Shown here: piece by piece, positions 27,427 to 36,706 of the stretch
Position numbering within the stretch: position 1 is the first letter of the stretch
Layout of the letters: each line of letters starts with the position of its first letter
From: Sulfitobacter sp. F26169L
GTDB taxonomy: Bacteria; Pseudomonadota; Alphaproteobacteria; Rhodobacterales; Rhodobacteraceae
DNA: 64,000 nucleotides
Assembly (NCBI RefSeq): GCF_026410285.1
Contig: NZ_JAPMLP010000011.1
Span: 1-64,000 of the forward strand
Direction: 5' to 3'
The notes under the pieces: generated by a model
What the model saw: the letters and a program-made list of their open reading frames with translations, nothing else
Databases searched by the model: none
What the model was told of the DNA's origin: nothing
Made by a program: the position numbers and the translations under genes

Positions 27427-28665
27427 TCAGGCCATCAAATCGTAGGTCTGCCCGTCAATGCGGATGTTGATCCCGTCCTCTCCCATGCCATCCACCAGCG
27501 CCCACATAATCTGGCCTGTAGGGCGATAGATGACAAAGGCCTCGGCCACATCATCCGCACCTGCGGTTTGCGTGAAGGCGGAGTTGATCTGGAACTGCGC
27601 GGCAGTGGCGCTTTCGATCCCGAAGACCAGCACATCCCCCTGTGCGGCGGAATAATCCTGTATCCAGTCGCTGCCGTGATCGGCAATGCCGAGATGGAAA
27701 AATTCATCCGCCCCCGCGCCACCATTCACCAGATCAGAGCCAAAGCCGCCGTTGATAAAATCATTCCCGTCACCGCCAAACAGCTGGTCACCGAATGCCG
27801 AGCCGGTGATCTGGTCATCGCCGGTACCGCCGATCACCGTGTCACTGCCAAAGCCGCCGGCGATGGTGTCGTTGCCCGCATCGCCGCGCAATTCGTCATT
27901 GCCATAGCCACCTGCAATACTGTCGTTACCCGCGCCGCCCAGAATGAAATCGCGCAGATCGGCGGATGTTTCACCGCCATAGATCACATCATCCCCCGCG
28001 CCGCCGTTGATTGTGTCGGCCCCGTCACCGGCCACCACCGTATCATCGCCGCCGCCTGCCAGAATACGGTCGGTGAAACCGGTGCCCTTGATCATTTCGC
28101 TGTCGTTTGTGCCGTGGGTTCTGGGGGCGGTGCCGTCTGCTTCGCGCCCGAACCAGACACTGTAAAAACGGTTGCCAAAATTACCAAAGCCGCCGCGCGT
28201 GTCCTCACTCCCCTCGACACCGATGCCGATGACGTTCCAGACCGTATCCGAAAAAATCCCCTGATTGAGGATGGTATCATTGTGCGAGGGTGACGCTTTC
28301 CATGCCGCCAGCGTATCTTCGATCGTCAGATAACCTCCCGCCGCAATTTCAAACCCGTATCCCGGATAATCGGTACCCAAACGTTCGGGCGCTTCCCAGA
28401 TCACTTCGGGGCTGCGGTGATCGCTGTAGTAATAAGCATCCGACCAGCTGTGCAGGTTGGTCCCTTCCGGCAGGACCACCCCCGCCTCCCAGATGTTGTG
28501 AACCGTGTCCAGCGTGTGCCGCCCGCCCACCAGCGTCAGATCGGCTGACAAAGGCAGGGCCGGCAGATTGTTTTCCGCACGGTAGTCCATGATCAGATGA
28601 TACAGTTGAAGCTCTTTCAAACTCAGATCGTCTTGAGCAGTCGGGGCGTAGATATCGACGTTCAT
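27427..28665 (-). CDS. CAP/SCP-domain RTX protein, copy 2
   Basis: The 412-residue product is collinear with copy 1 over its whole length. It has the same CAP core (LYHLIMDYRAENNLPALPL, ASPSHNDTIL, YSVWFG), the same RTX spacing and the same 177-residue module (236-412) ending YDLMA. Long stretches are nearly identical at DNA level, including the region before the start (ACAGGAGAA..GCC), so the pair arose by recent tandem duplication. The ATG at 28665 was chosen; the extension to 28716 crosses the ribosome-binding site and is not conserved in copy 1. It is probably type I secreted. Its function is unknown. Confidence 0.82.
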   Translation of the reverse strand: MNVDIYAPTAQDDLSLKELQLYHLIMDYRAENNLPALPLSADLTLVGGRHTLDTVHNIWEAGVVLPEGTNLHSWSDAYYYSDHRSPEVIWEAPERLGTDYPGYGFEIAAGGYLTIEDTLAAWKASPSHNDTILNQGIFSDTVWNVIGIGVEGSEDTRGGFGNFGNRFYSVWFGREADGTAPRTHGTNDSEMIKGTGFTDRILAGGGDDTVVAGDGADTINGGAGDDVIYGGETSADLRDFILGGAGNDSIAGGYGNDELRGDAGNDTIAGGFGSDTVIGGTGDDQITGSAFGDQLFGGDGNDFINGGFGSDLVNGGAGADEFFHLGIADHGSDWIQDYSAAQGDVLVFGIESATAAQFQINSAFTQTAGADDVAEAFVIYRPTGQIMWALVDGMGEDGINIRIDGQTYDLMA

Positions 28666-28693
28666 GGCCGTTCTCCTGTGGGGAAAGCAAAAA

Positions 28694-28722
28694 GGGGGAC
28701 GGCCCGAAAAGGCCACTCCCCC
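28694..28722 (-). terminator. Rho-independent terminator of the gene at 28766
   Basis: A two-part stem (GGGGG..GGCC with GGCC..CCCCC, 28694-28722) is followed on the minus strand by TTTTTGC. It is well placed after the stop at 28766. Confidence 0.75.
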
Positions 28723-28765
28723 ATAGTCTAGACCAGATATCTAACGATGGCAAAAACCGTCAGGC

Positions 28766-30403
28766 TTACGCCATCAGGTCAAATGTTTCGCCGCCGATAC
28801 GCAGGTTGATCTCGTCCTGCCCCATGCCATCAATCAGCGCCCACATGATCTGGCCCGTGGGGCGGTAGATGACAAAGGCCTCGGCCACATCGTCCGCGCC
28901 TGCATTCTCCTTGAACGCTTCGTTGATCTGGAACTGCGCGCGTGTGGCGTTTGTGTTACCAAACACCAGCGTGTCACCGTCCATCGCGGCATAGTCCTGA
29001 ATCCAGTCGGAGCCGTGATCGGCAATGCCAAGGTGATAGAACGCATCCGCCCCCGCCCCGCCGTTGACCTGATCATAGCCGAAACCGCCGTTGATGAAGT
29101 CATTCCCGTCCGAGCCGAACAGCATATCCCCCAGCGCCGATCCCGTGATCGTGTCGTTCCCTGTGCCGCCAATCACCGTATCGCCGCCGAAACCACCGGC
29201 AATCACATCGTTGCCCGCATCGCCGCGCAATTCGTCATTGCCATAGCCGCCGTCAATGGTGTCATTGCCTTCGCCGCCGTAAATCACATCGCGGCGGTCC
29301 TGATCCGTGGCACCGCCCACCAGCATGTCGTTACCGGCACCGCCGATGATCACATCGCCGCCGTCACCACCATAGATCGTGTCGCTGGCCGCCATGCCCG
29401 ACAGGCTGTCATTGCCCGGACCACCCACCAGAATGTCGGGGTTCTCCGCACCTGTCAGCGTGTCATTACCGCCAAAACCCGCCATCAGAACACCAAGACC
29501 GTTGCTGTTGGATTCAGCCGTTTCCACATGTGCAGCATCCGACGGGACATCCATGCCCATGGTGAAATAAGACATTTCACGCCCGTCCACGAACAGCCGC
29601 GCCTGTTCGAAAAAGTCACCCTCGACAACGGGGCCCGAGACGGTAAAGAACGGCGCATCGTTCTCGCCGCTGATCACCATATTGCGCAGCGTGATGCCGT
29701 CTTCGGTGTAATACTCTCCATTACCCAGAATGGATGCCACCAGCCCCAAGCTGGTCAGCCCGCCGTCCAGCCCCCCTGCGAAGGTACCGTTAAAGGTGAT
29801 GTCCACATCCTGCGTCAGTTCGATTTCGACACTGCGTGCACCCAGATCGATCTCGGCCAGCGTCTCGCCATCCTTGCGCAGCGCTGCAGAAGTAAGATCA
29901 TAGCGCGCGATACGTGCTTCCAGATCGGCCTGCTCGGCGGCGTCGACATATATAAATCCGTCCATGAACTCTTCGACCGCATAGATCAGGTCCGTCACTT
30001 CCCTGAAGCCGGTGGGAAAGCTGCCCTCGATCACAAGCTCGCGTCCGGACCCGCTTACGGTCAGGCTGTTTGCGGTCAGGGCGGCGCTGAGAACAGGCGA
30101 TCCGTCCTGACGCACCTCAAGATTGGTGATCGTGCCCTGTGCCGTGTTGTTCATCACGGCTGCCTCGAAAGCTTCGTAGGAAGAAACAGGGGCAAACCCG
30201 TAACCGCGGAACTCAAGCTCGACATTGCCCTGGGTGGAGGTAATTGCGTTGCTGCTTACCGTCACTGTCTCGGGCTGATCGATATCAACCGAATCCAACT
30301 CGTCGAAACCGGTCAGGTCCAGCTGGTTCAGAACATCCAGCGGGTTGAGGGTTGCCTTGTTCATAAAGTTGATGAACGCTGGGGTGATGTCGATGCGGGC
30401 CAT
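28766..30403 (-). CDS. RTX protein with unrecognised N-terminal region
   Basis: The 545-residue product carries the shared module (369-545, ending FDLMA) and RTX repeats from ~305. The first ~300 residues match no family I can name. They are beta-rich with no Cys, include alternating strands (VELEFRGYGFAPVSSYEAF, LTVSGSGRELVIEGSF, VEIELTQDVDITFNG) and have no catalytic signature. The phrase FTVSGPVVEG followed by YFTMGMDVPSD precedes the repeats. The ATG at 30403 has AAAGGAT 9 bases upstream. It is likely type I secreted, and is the best candidate here for a new cargo domain. Confidence 0.75.
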   Translation of the reverse strand: MARIDITPAFINFMNKATLNPLDVLNQLDLTGFDELDSVDIDQPETVTVSSNAITSTQGNVELEFRGYGFAPVSSYEAFEAAVMNNTAQGTITNLEVRQDGSPVLSAALTANSLTVSGSGRELVIEGSFPTGFREVTDLIYAVEEFMDGFIYVDAAEQADLEARIARYDLTSAALRKDGETLAEIDLGARSVEIELTQDVDITFNGTFAGGLDGGLTSLGLVASILGNGEYYTEDGITLRNMVISGENDAPFFTVSGPVVEGDFFEQARLFVDGREMSYFTMGMDVPSDAAHVETAESNSNGLGVLMAGFGGNDTLTGAENPDILVGGPGNDSLSGMAASDTIYGGDGGDVIIGGAGNDMLVGGATDQDRRDVIYGGEGNDTIDGGYGNDELRGDAGNDVIAGGFGGDTVIGGTGNDTITGSALGDMLFGSDGNDFINGGFGYDQVNGGAGADAFYHLGIADHGSDWIQDYAAMDGDTLVFGNTNATRAQFQINEAFKENAGADDVAEAFVIYRPTGQIMWALIDGMGQDEINLRIGGETFDLMA

Positions 30404-30545
30404 TTTGGGTATCCTTTTGCAGGTGCATGAGTATGTATCGGATGTGCAAGCGTAGAATTCCCATACTTACATTCCCGCGTCTATAAAATAATACGCTTTT
30501 TCATCCTCTTGCCGGTGCGGCAAAATCTTCACCCCCGGCAAAAAG

Positions 30546-30571
30546 CCCCGCAGGATGTCTCCTGCGGGGCC
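30546..30571 (-). terminator. Rho-independent terminator of the ELW-repeat RTX gene
   Basis: A perfect 11-bp stem (GCCCCGCAGGA, 30546-30556, with 30561-30571) and 4-base loop are followed on the minus strand by TTTTTGCC. It lies 47 bp after the stop at 30618. Confidence 0.85.
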
Positions 30572-30617
30572 AGTGTTTTTTCGGTGTCTGTGTTTTTGCG
30601 GGGTCGGGCTGTGGTGG

Positions 30618-33578
30618 TCAGGCCAGCAGATCGAACACGTTGCCCTGAAGCTGGATGTTGATCTCGCTCTGTCCGCCGCCGTCGATCAATGCAAACAGGA
30701 TCTGCTCGGTGGGCTTGTAGATCACAAATGCCTCCTCGACACTGGCCAGACCCGATGCCGGGCGTGCGGCAAAGTTGACCTGGAAATCGCTGGCCGTGGC
30801 CCCTGCAATCCCCACCACCAGAACATCGCCTTCAGCCGCGTCATAGTCCTGAATGAAATCGGTGCCGTGATCGGCAACACCAAGATGGAAGAATTCATCC
30901 GCCCCGTTGCCACCATTGATCTGGTCAAAGCCGAAACCGCCGTTGATGAAATCATCGCCGTCCGAGCCGAACAGCAAATCCCCCAACGCAGAGCCGGTGA
31001 TGCTGTCGTTGCCCGTACCACCGATCACCGTATCGCCGCCAAAGCCGCCCGAGACAACATCGTCGCCCGCGTCACCGCGCACCTCGTCGTTGCCATAGCC
31101 GCCGCGGATTGTGTCGTTACCGGCACCCCCGAACAGGTTATCGCGGCGGTCGTTCTCGCTTTCGCCGCCCACCAGCAGGTCGTCACCGGCACCGCCGACA
31201 AGATTGTCGGTGCCATCATCGCCGCGCAGTGTGTCATTGCCTTCCAGACCGATCAGGGTGTCGTTGCCGCCACCCCCTGCCAGCAGATCATCGCGGGCCG
31301 TACCAGTAAGGTTTTCAGCGGCATTGGTGCCGATCAAAGTGACACCAACAGTCGATACGACTTCATCCACATCCGTCACATTGATGGTAAACGTCTGGCT
31401 GGAGGTCAGACCGCCTGCATCGCGCGCCTGTACGGTCACCGACTGCGTTGCACTTTGCTCGAAATCGAGGCCCGTGGTGGTCTGCAAGGTATTGCCGTTC
31501 AGCGTAAAGGCACCGTTTGCATTATCGCTCAACATGAAGGTCACGGCATCCCCGTCAGGATCCATGGCCGACAGCGTACCAACTGTGGCACCGGCGGCAT
31601 TTTCAGCAACCGTATTGCCCGACAGAACCGGCGCGCCGGGCGCTTCGTTCACATCCATCACCGACACCGTAAAGGTGCTGTCCGTAAAGGTGTTGTTGGC
31701 CCCTGTGGCACGCACGGTCACAGACTGTGTCGCACCCGCTTCGAAGTCGATGTTGCCTGCGGTCTGCAACTGGGCGCCGTTCAGCGTGAACAGCCCGTTT
31801 GCATTATTCACCAGCGAGAACGTAACCGCTCCGCCTTCGGGGTTTGCCGCGGAAACCGTGCCCACCGTGGTGCCTGTTGCACTGTTCTCGGTTACCATAT
31901 TCCCGCTCAATGCCGGGGCGGAAGGTGCTTCGACAACATTGCTCACATTCACCGTAAAGGTCTGGCTGGAGGTGGCGCCGGAAGGATCTGCCGCCTGCAC
32001 TGTTACAGAGTGGCTTTGCGCTGTCTCGAAATCAAGCGCCTGTGCCGTCACCAGCAGATCGCCATTGATGGCAAACCGCCCGCCCGCATCATTGGTCAGC
32101 GTATAGGTCAGCGCATCGCCATCCGCATCCACAGCCGCCAATGTGCCGACCGTTGTGCCAACCGCACCGTTTTCAGGTGTGGTATCGCTGCTCAGCGTTG
32201 CCGCCTCGGGCGCTACGTTGATGTCGATCACACCAAGCGCTGTGGCACCGCTGCCATTGGGCCCGACACGAACGTCCTGCACCTGATGTGTGCCTGCCTC
32301 TGTGCCATCCGTCACCCACAGCTCACGGCCCGTGGTGCCGTCATCGGCAGAAAAGTACATCAGATCATCTGCAACCATCAGATTTCTGGGAGCGCTGCCG
32401 CCAACGGGATCGATATCCATAAACATTCTGGTGCCGGCAGCGGTGCCGTCTGTGACCCACAGCTCTTGCCCGTTAGAGTTGTCATCGGCAATGAAATACC
32501 CTTTGCCTTTGAAATTGATGATATGATCCCCATCGGGGTTTACCGCACCGACAAAGCCATTGCCGGCGGGATTGATATTGCGCACCAGCGTGGTGCCCGA
32601 TGCTGTCCCGTCAGAGGTCCACAACTCCTGCCCGTTGGAGCCGTTATCGGCAAAAAACAGCAGTGCATCATCCAGCTTGGCCAATCGGGAGATGTTTGAA
32701 CCATCCCCGGCAGTTGTATTGATGTTGGTGACAATGTTTGTGCCCGCTTCGGTCCCGTCCGTGCGCCACAGCTCGCTCCCGTTGGTGCCGTCATCGGCCG
32801 CGAAATATAGCGTGCCGTTCAGTTCCATCATGCGTGAGGGATTGCTGTCACCTGCCCCGAAAGGATTGATATCGCGCACCTGCACCGTGCCCGCGGCAGT
32901 GCCATCGGTCTTCCACAACTCTCTGCCGTCGGTGCTGTCATACGCCGAGAAAAACAAGTTGCCGTTCAGAATATTGCTTTGGTACATAAACGGGCTGGAG
33001 TCGCCTGCACCGCTTTCGATATCAATAACTCTCTGGGTGCCTGCTTCGGTCCCGTCCGAGGTATACAATTCGCGACCGGATATCCCGTCACGCGCCGAGA
33101 AAAGCAATTTGCCACCGAGATCTACAAAATAACTCGGAATGGAACTGGTTGAGCCGTTGTACACATCGCGCACCATTTCAGGCGGACCATCAGAGGTTGT
33201 CTTATACAGCTCGCGACCCGTGTATGTACTTCCGGCGGAACCATCATAAGCAGTGAAATACATCGTCTCCCCGATCACCTTCGAGGCTGTAAGCGAGGCA
33301 GTTAAAGGAGACGAATCATCCGGCCCGAACTCGATGTCGGCAAACAATCCGGTGCCCGAAATTGTGCCATCAGATTTGAACAGCTCGTATCCGCTGTCCG
33401 GATCTCTTGCTCCGAAGTAAAGATCGCCGTCCAGTGTTTGTGTGTGAAGCGTCGGTCCCGACCCGCCTGTGCCGGGAAACAGCTCAATCAGCGAGGCCGA
33501 TGTGCCATCTGCATTGGTCAGCCATGTCTCGCTGCCAGTGCCGCCATCATTTGCTTTAAAAAGAAGTACAGAACTCAT
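30618..33578 (-). CDS. RTX protein with ELWxTDGTxAGT repeats and cadherin-like domains
   Basis: The 986-residue product has three parts. Residues ~1-450 hold eight or nine ~48-residue repeats with the signature [EL][LW].[TS]DGT.[AS]GT..V.[DN]I, each followed by [LI].F.A.D...G.ELW, read as a propeller-like fold. Residues ~450-760 hold three cadherin-like units (ENxAxGxxVGTLxAxDxDGDxxTxxL ... FxxxxLDFExxxxxSVTVxA). RTX repeats and the shared module (810-986) end FDLLA. There is no catalytic motif. A role in adhesion or matrix binding is inferred. The ATG at 33578 has GGGGGA 8 bases upstream; a TTG at 33593 is less likely. Upstream lies an AT-rich 232-bp gap that probably holds its promoter. Confidence 0.8.
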   Translation of the reverse strand: MSSVLLFKANDGGTGSETWLTNADGTSASLIELFPGTGGSGPTLHTQTLDGDLYFGARDPDSGYELFKSDGTISGTGLFADIEFGPDDSSPLTASLTASKVIGETMYFTAYDGSAGSTYTGRELYKTTSDGPPEMVRDVYNGSTSSIPSYFVDLGGKLLFSARDGISGRELYTSDGTEAGTQRVIDIESGAGDSSPFMYQSNILNGNLFFSAYDSTDGRELWKTDGTAAGTVQVRDINPFGAGDSNPSRMMELNGTLYFAADDGTNGSELWRTDGTEAGTNIVTNINTTAGDGSNISRLAKLDDALLFFADNGSNGQELWTSDGTASGTTLVRNINPAGNGFVGAVNPDGDHIINFKGKGYFIADDNSNGQELWVTDGTAAGTRMFMDIDPVGGSAPRNLMVADDLMYFSADDGTTGRELWVTDGTEAGTHQVQDVRVGPNGSGATALGVIDINVAPEAATLSSDTTPENGAVGTTVGTLAAVDADGDALTYTLTNDAGGRFAINGDLLVTAQALDFETAQSHSVTVQAADPSGATSSQTFTVNVSNVVEAPSAPALSGNMVTENSATGTTVGTVSAANPEGGAVTFSLVNNANGLFTLNGAQLQTAGNIDFEAGATQSVTVRATGANNTFTDSTFTVSVMDVNEAPGAPVLSGNTVAENAAGATVGTLSAMDPDGDAVTFMLSDNANGAFTLNGNTLQTTTGLDFEQSATQSVTVQARDAGGLTSSQTFTINVTDVDEVVSTVGVTLIGTNAAENLTGTARDDLLAGGGGNDTLIGLEGNDTLRGDDGTDNLVGGAGDDLLVGGESENDRRDNLFGGAGNDTIRGGYGNDEVRGDAGDDVVSGGFGGDTVIGGTGNDSITGSALGDLLFGSDGDDFINGGFGFDQINGGNGADEFFHLGVADHGTDFIQDYDAAEGDVLVVGIAGATASDFQVNFAARPASGLASVEEAFVIYKPTEQILFALIDGGGQSEINIQLQGNVFDLLA

Positions 33579-33810
33579 TGCAAAATCCCCCAAAAAGATT
33601 GTGGTTAAAACGTTGTTTGAAAAACCGGTTGTGGCACCGGCAAGGCGTCACAGAACTCATAAAAAAAATAAAATATTTAGCCATACTGTACGGCAGAAAT
33701 GCCCCAGCACAAAGAAAATTTCAAAAAACGGCCTGTTTTTGCAACTTAACTTACTTAACTATAGGGCAGGGTTGGTTTTCTCGGCAAAACACAAAATACA
33801 AACAGTCTGC

Positions 33811-35604
33811 CTAGGTCGTTAGATCAAAGACATCTCCGCCGATCTGCAAATTGATGCTGCGCGCCCCTGCGCCGTCCACCAGCGCCCATAGAATCTGGCC
33901 TGTAGGTTTGTAGATAACAAAGGCTTCGGCAATATTCGCCGCCCCTGCCCCCGCCTTGGAGGCATAATTGATCTGGAACTGGTTCGCCGATGCGGCCCCG
34001 CCCCCGTAGGCCAGATAATCACCCTGCCGGTGGCTGAAATCCTGAATCCAGTCACTGCCGTGACCGGCAATGCCCAGATGGAAAAACGCATCCCCCCCCT
34101 GCCCGCCATTGATCAGGTCGGAGCCGAAACCGCCGTTGATGAAATCATTCCCGTCAGAGCCGAACATCAGATCGCCAAAGGCCGAGCCTGTCAGAGTGTC
34201 ATTGCCGCCCCCGCCAATGACCGTATCGGCGCCAAAGCCCCCTGCAATGCGGTCGTGGCCTGCATCCCCGCGCAGCGCGTCATTGCCATGGCCGCCCTCG
34301 ATGGTGTCATTGCCATCGCCGCCGAAAATCACATCGCGCAGATCCGCATCCGTGAGGCCGCCAAAGATCAGATCATCCCCGGCCCCGCCATCAAGCGTAT
34401 CCGCCCCGTCACCCCCCCGCAGCGTGTCGTTTCCCGCACCGCCGCGCAGGATATCATTGCCTGCACCACCATTCAGGCGGTCATTGCCCGCGCCGCCTTC
34501 CAGGGTGTCATCGCCGCTGCCCCCCTCCAGCACATCCGCGCCGGTGTCATCGTCGCCGCCGGTCAGATAGTCGTTGCCCGCACCCCCCTCCAGCGTGTCA
34601 TTGCCTGTCCCGCCATCCAGCCTGTCATTGCCACCCCCACCGCCCAGGCGGTCGTTGCCCGCGCCGCCACTTGCGCGGTCGTTGCCAAAGCCGCCCAACA
34701 GCACGTCATTGCCGCTTCCCCCGTCCAGTCTGTCTTCTCCGGCACCCCCCTCCAGCGTGTCGCTGCCTGCGCCACCGTTCAGGGTATCGCCCCCCGCGCC
34801 CCCCTCGATCACATCCGCGCCACCGCCGCCGTTCAACACATCATTGCCGCCGCCGCCGTCCATCACATCATCCGCAGGGCCGCCCTCCAGAACATCACCG
34901 CGCGCGCCGCCGGTGATGTCCTGGCCGACAGGTTCCAGATTCACCACAGCGCCGCCGCGCATCTCGTAAATCCACAGGCCCGGCCGCCCGTCAGGGCCCA
35001 ACCGCTCGTCCAGATCGCCCAGCACGTCATAGCCATCGCGTGTCTCGATCAGCAGCGGTGCGCCCTCGCGCACAAAAAGACCCGCGCGCGCGCCCACATC
35101 CCCCTCGCCCGTGCCGATGGTCCAGCCGATTGTGTCATAGCGGTAGACGATGTCGAAATTGCCGCCGCCACGGTCAAACATTTGTAACTGGAAGGTGTTG
35201 GGCGCATCCGCGCGGCGCCGGTACACCCCCACCGCATCCCATGTGATTGTCACCACATCGCGCGCCGCGTCCACATCCACCCAGATGCCGCCGCTCTCGA
35301 ACCCCTCACCGTCCAGCCGCGTGTCAATATCCGCCCAGAACGGCGCAATCATATCGCGCGCGGTATTGGCATTGCCCGCCACAGGATAGGACAGAAACCG
35401 CCCCCCCAGCGTGACCGTACCGTTGGTGTTGAGGTAAATATTGTCTCCATCATAGGCGCGCCCGAAATAGTTCAGCCCGTCTTCGAACACCGCGCGCAGA
35501 TCCAGCCGCGTGGTGGCATCATCGCTGCGCGCGATCGCCTGTTCGCCAAAACCGCGTGCACCGCCCAGCCCTGTGACAACAGTTCCATCCCCCGTGACCG
35601 GCAT
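33811..35604 (-). CDS. NIDO-domain RTX protein with long nonapeptide tract
   Basis: The 597-residue product has a second NIDO-like domain (residues ~15-215: [61 protein letters not shown]), clearly related to the product of 19858-21279. Residues ~235-420 are an uninterrupted run of about twenty GGxGxDxLx nonapeptides, the longest simple RTX tract in the window. The shared module (421-597) ends FDLTT. The ATG at 35604 has GGGGAG upstream. It is divergent from the glycosyltransferase at 35694, with only 89 bp between, so the two may share control. Likely a secreted matrix or adhesion protein. Confidence 0.83.
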   Translation of the reverse strand: MPVTGDGTVVTGLGGARGFGEQAIARSDDATTRLDLRAVFEDGLNYFGRAYDGDNIYLNTNGTVTLGGRFLSYPVAGNANTARDMIAPFWADIDTRLDGEGFESGGIWVDVDAARDVVTITWDAVGVYRRRADAPNTFQLQMFDRGGGNFDIVYRYDTIGWTIGTGEGDVGARAGLFVREGAPLLIETRDGYDVLGDLDERLGPDGRPGLWIYEMRGGAVVNLEPVGQDITGGARGDVLEGGPADDVMDGGGGNDVLNGGGGADVIEGGAGGDTLNGGAGSDTLEGGAGEDRLDGGSGNDVLLGGFGNDRASGGAGNDRLGGGGGNDRLDGGTGNDTLEGGAGNDYLTGGDDDTGADVLEGGSGDDTLEGGAGNDRLNGGAGNDILRGGAGNDTLRGGDGADTLDGGAGDDLIFGGLTDADLRDVIFGGDGNDTIEGGHGNDALRGDAGHDRIAGGFGADTVIGGGGNDTLTGSAFGDLMFGSDGNDFINGGFGSDLINGGQGGDAFFHLGIAGHGSDWIQDFSHRQGDYLAYGGGAASANQFQINYASKAGAGAANIAEAFVIYKPTGQILWALVDGAGARSINLQIGGDVFDLTT

Positions 35605-35693
35605 ATGCGTCTCCCCTGCGTTGCGTCTTGTCTGCGCTTGTCATAGGTCAAAACCATTGCCAAAAGATTGGCACCCGTCCGCGAAGGCCCGCC

Positions 35694-36614
35694 ATGACCG
35701 CTCCTGCTGTTGCCATCCTGCTTGCCACCTACAACGGTGCCCGAAATCTGGCCGAACAGCTGGACAGCTTTGCCGCGCAAACCCATCCGCCCGCGCTGGT
35801 CCTTGTCAGCGATGACGGCTCGACCGATGCCACCCGCGATATTCTGGCCCGCTTTGCCACTGCGCACCCCGCCCTTCCCCTGCAGGTGCTGGAGGGGCCG
35901 CAGCAGGGATCGGCGGCCAATTTCCTCAGCCTGCTGGCGCGCTGCCCCGAGGATATTGACATGGCGTGTTTCTCCGATCAGGACGATGTCTGGCTGGAAA
36001 ACAAGATCGCGCGCGCCGTGGCACAGCTGGGCAACACAGACCCGCAGCTTTATTGCGCGCGCACATGGGAATGTGATGACGATCTCTCCAATCGCCGGAT
36101 TTCACGGCTGCCGCCCAAACCGGCAGGGTTTCGCAACGCGCTGGTGCAAAATATCGCGGCGGGCAATACCATCATGCTCAACCGTGCCGCCCTTGATCTG
36201 GCGCGCACGGCAGCCGCGCGCACAGGCGAAGTGGCCGTGCATGACTGGTGGGTTTACCAATTGATGACAGGGGCCGGCGCGCGGGTGATCTTCGATCCCG
36301 AAGCCGTGCTTTTGTACCGCCAGCACGCGGGAAACCTGATTGGCGCCAACCGAGGTATGCTCGCCACCCTGCGCCGCTTGCGCCATCTGTTTACCGGCAC
36401 GTTCCGGCGCTGGAACGATATCAACATCGCAGCGCTTGAGGTATCGGCGGCACATCTGACAGAGGAAAACCGCGCCCTGCTGCGCCATTTCGCCCGCGCC
36501 CGTACACAAGGACCGCGCGCGCGCATCGCAATGCTGCGCAAAACGGGGTTTTACCGTCAGGGCAGGCTGGGGCAGGCTTCTTTGTGGCTGGCCGCGATGC
36601 TGGGGCGGCTGTAA
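35694..36614 (+). CDS. Family 2 glycosyltransferase (rhamnosyltransferase-like)
   Basis: The 306-residue cytoplasmic protein has the GT-A fold: VAILLATYNGARNLAEQLDS at the N-terminus, VSDDGSTDAT, and FSDQDDVWLENK carrying the DXD-like metal site. HDWWVYQL and LYRQHAGNLIG in the C-terminal half are common in O-antigen rhamnosyltransferases of this family. The ATG at 35694 has GAAGG 6 bases upstream; the 22-residue extension to 35628 is disfavoured. It leads the plus-strand run with manC and the rhamnose operon, so dTDP-rhamnose is a reasonable but unproven donor. Confidence 0.85.
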   Translation: MTAPAVAILLATYNGARNLAEQLDSFAAQTHPPALVLVSDDGSTDATRDILARFATAHPALPLQVLEGPQQGSAANFLSLLARCPEDIDMACFSDQDDVWLENKIARAVAQLGNTDPQLYCARTWECDDDLSNRRISRLPPKPAGFRNALVQNIAAGNTIMLNRAALDLARTAAARTGEVAVHDWWVYQLMTGAGARVIFDPEAVLLYRQHAGNLIGANRGMLATLRRLRHLFTGTFRRWNDINIAALEVSAAHLTEENRALLRHFARARTQGPRARIAMLRKTGFYRQGRLGQASLWLAAMLGRL

Positions 36615-36706
36615 ACGCCGGGCTGCCATTCGCTTTGCCATGATTTTGCTATAAATCTGCGCTAACTTGTCGATGATACCCAAGACCCCCAAGCGGAGCA
36701 CACCCC

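Larger units (their letters stand above)
6242..34344. repeat. Twelve dispersed copies of a 177-codon RTX C-terminal module
   Basis: Copies lie at 6242-6775, 8258-8791, 11021-11551, 19858-20391, 21451-21984, 23951-24484, 26087-26620, 27427-27960, 28766-29299, 30618-31151 and 33811-34344 (minus strand) and at 19227-19760 (plus strand). Each is the 3' end of an RTX gene. Counted from D-[LRK]-R-D to the stop, eleven are exactly 177 residues and the one at 11021 is 176. Fixed landmarks are [21 protein letters not shown][FY]HLG[IV], HG[ST]D[WF][IV]QD, WAL[IV]DG (FALIDG at 30618) and a final [FY]DL. The first half is degenerate RTX nonapeptides. The second half probably forms the beta-roll cap and type I secretion signal, judged by position and by analogy with known RTX exoproteins. 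Confidence 0.9.

Noticed and set aside
29015-30430. 471-codon plus-strand open frame
   Set aside because: It is antisense to the RTX gene at 28766-30403, which has the shared module and a good start.
30555-32699. 714-codon plus-strand open frame
   Set aside because: It is antisense to the ELW/cadherin RTX gene, whose protein domains, ribosome-binding site and terminator are clear.
6242-35604. Short periodic DNA repeats suggesting CRISPR or satellite DNA
   Set aside because: The 27-base periodicity is the codon pattern of RTX nonapeptides. There are no spacers, no conserved repeat DNA and no cas genes.
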